Origin: Clostridium estertheticum subsp. estertheticum
GTDB taxonomy: Bacteria; Bacillota; Clostridia; Clostridiales; Clostridiaceae
Assembly (NCBI RefSeq): GCF_001877035.1
Contig: NZ_CP015756.1
Span: 1,975,001 to 2,039,000, forward strand
DNA length: 64,000 bases
Direction: 5' to 3'
Below the pieces are notes generated by a model that saw only the letters and a list, made by a program, of their open reading frames with translations, had not been told where the DNA came from and ran no database searches. The translations under genes were made by a program, and so were the position numbers. Positions within the stretch are counted from its first letter, which is position 1. Every line of letters begins with the position of its first letter. Shown piece by piece: positions 63,738 through 64,000 of this stretch.

Positions 63738-63976
63738 TCTATTTTACTATTAGAGAGAGCTTTAAGGTATTCAATTAGTTTATTTGGTGTCTCTATATCA
63801 TTTCTTCCAACAATAGCAGGATCAAGTTTAATGTTAAAGTTATCCTCTATAGCTACAATAAGTTCAATTATTCCTAATGAATCTAATCTCCCGCTGTCAA
63901 ATAAGTTCTCATTACTCTCTTCACGTAAATCCTCGCCAGTAATTTCTTCTAGTATATTATAAATTGTATCTTCCAT
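63734..63976 (-). CDS. dltC: D-alanyl carrier protein
   Basis: 80 residues, acyl-carrier fold. The phosphopantetheine attachment site is Ser33 in LFDSGRLDSLG. It carries D-alanine from DltA to the membrane machinery. AAAGGAGG precedes the ATG. Coupled to dltD copy 2. Normal length and sequence, in contrast to the shortened copy at 58531. Confidence 0.94.
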   Translation of the reverse strand: MEDTIYNILEEITGEDLREESNENLFDSGRLDSLGIIELIVAIEDNFNIKLDPAIVGRNDIETPNKLIEYLKALSNSKIE

Positions 63977-64000
63977 ATAAATGCCTCCTTTTATTTAAAT

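Noticed and set aside
1-64000. CRISPR arrays, rRNA and tRNA genes
   Set aside because: No regularly spaced repeats with unique spacers and no rRNA or cloverleaf signatures were found when reading both strands of the gaps.

Overview
The window looks like chromosome of a low-GC, anaerobic, Gram-positive, spore-forming Firmicute, most likely Clostridium sensu stricto. The grounds are strongly AT-rich codon use, AGGAGG-type ribosome binding sites, a small acid-soluble spore protein-like gene, D-alanylation (dlt) genes, clostridial chemotaxis proteins, and fermentation genes without respiratory genes. The species is inferred. I saw no rRNA, tRNA, CRISPR array, intact insertion sequence or prophage.

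Layout. 1-9.6 kb: the end of a chemoreceptor, a TspO-like membrane protein, an alpha/beta hydrolase, brnQ, a Thr-rich membrane protein, a CheY-CheX fusion plus a second CheX, a DUF362 ferredoxin, and a SASP-like gene. 9.7-14.5 kb: a complete BMP-type nucleoside ABC importer. 14.6-22.9 kb: a LacI repressor facing two GH31 glycosidases and a GPH symporter, with two identical operators 160 bp apart. 22.9-24.6 kb: an acryloyl-CoA reductase-like oxidoreductase divergent from a MarR regulator. 24.6-33.8 kb: an L-ascorbate (ula) locus, two divergent operons around a SorC-type regulator with matching operator-promoters. It has ulaG, B, A, C, E and F but no ulaD, and carries a beta-propeller protein and a 5'-nucleotidase-like phosphatase.

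36.8-52.7 kb is the centrepiece: a myo-inositol regulon. Five promoters share one unusual architecture (TTGACN, 18-bp spacer with a conserved core, TATAAT or near match). They precede iolJCBDGE, the DeoR-type regulator, a sugar/inositol permease, a glucose-type PTS EIIA, and an Fe-alcohol dehydrogenase followed by acyl-CoA dehydrogenase, enoyl-CoA hydratase and CoA-transferase. No iolA is present. Read together, the genes suggest that malonate semialdehyde from IolJ is reduced to 3-hydroxypropionate and taken via 3-hydroxypropionyl-CoA, acryloyl-CoA and propionyl-CoA to propionate. Gene remnants in front of iolJ (an internally deleted dehydrogenase and the 3' end of another gene) show that the region was built by duplication and decay.

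52.7-64 kb is a cell-envelope region: uppP, a phosphodiester glycosidase, a propeller-like exported protein, a serine hydrolase lipoprotein, a DUF4352 protein, a leucine-rich-repeat protein, a polysaccharide deacetylase, and two inverted copies of dltC-dltD. One dltC copy has lost its phosphopantetheine serine through an in-frame deletion. Short dispersed repeats occur between genes at four places from 44.8 to 62.3 kb.
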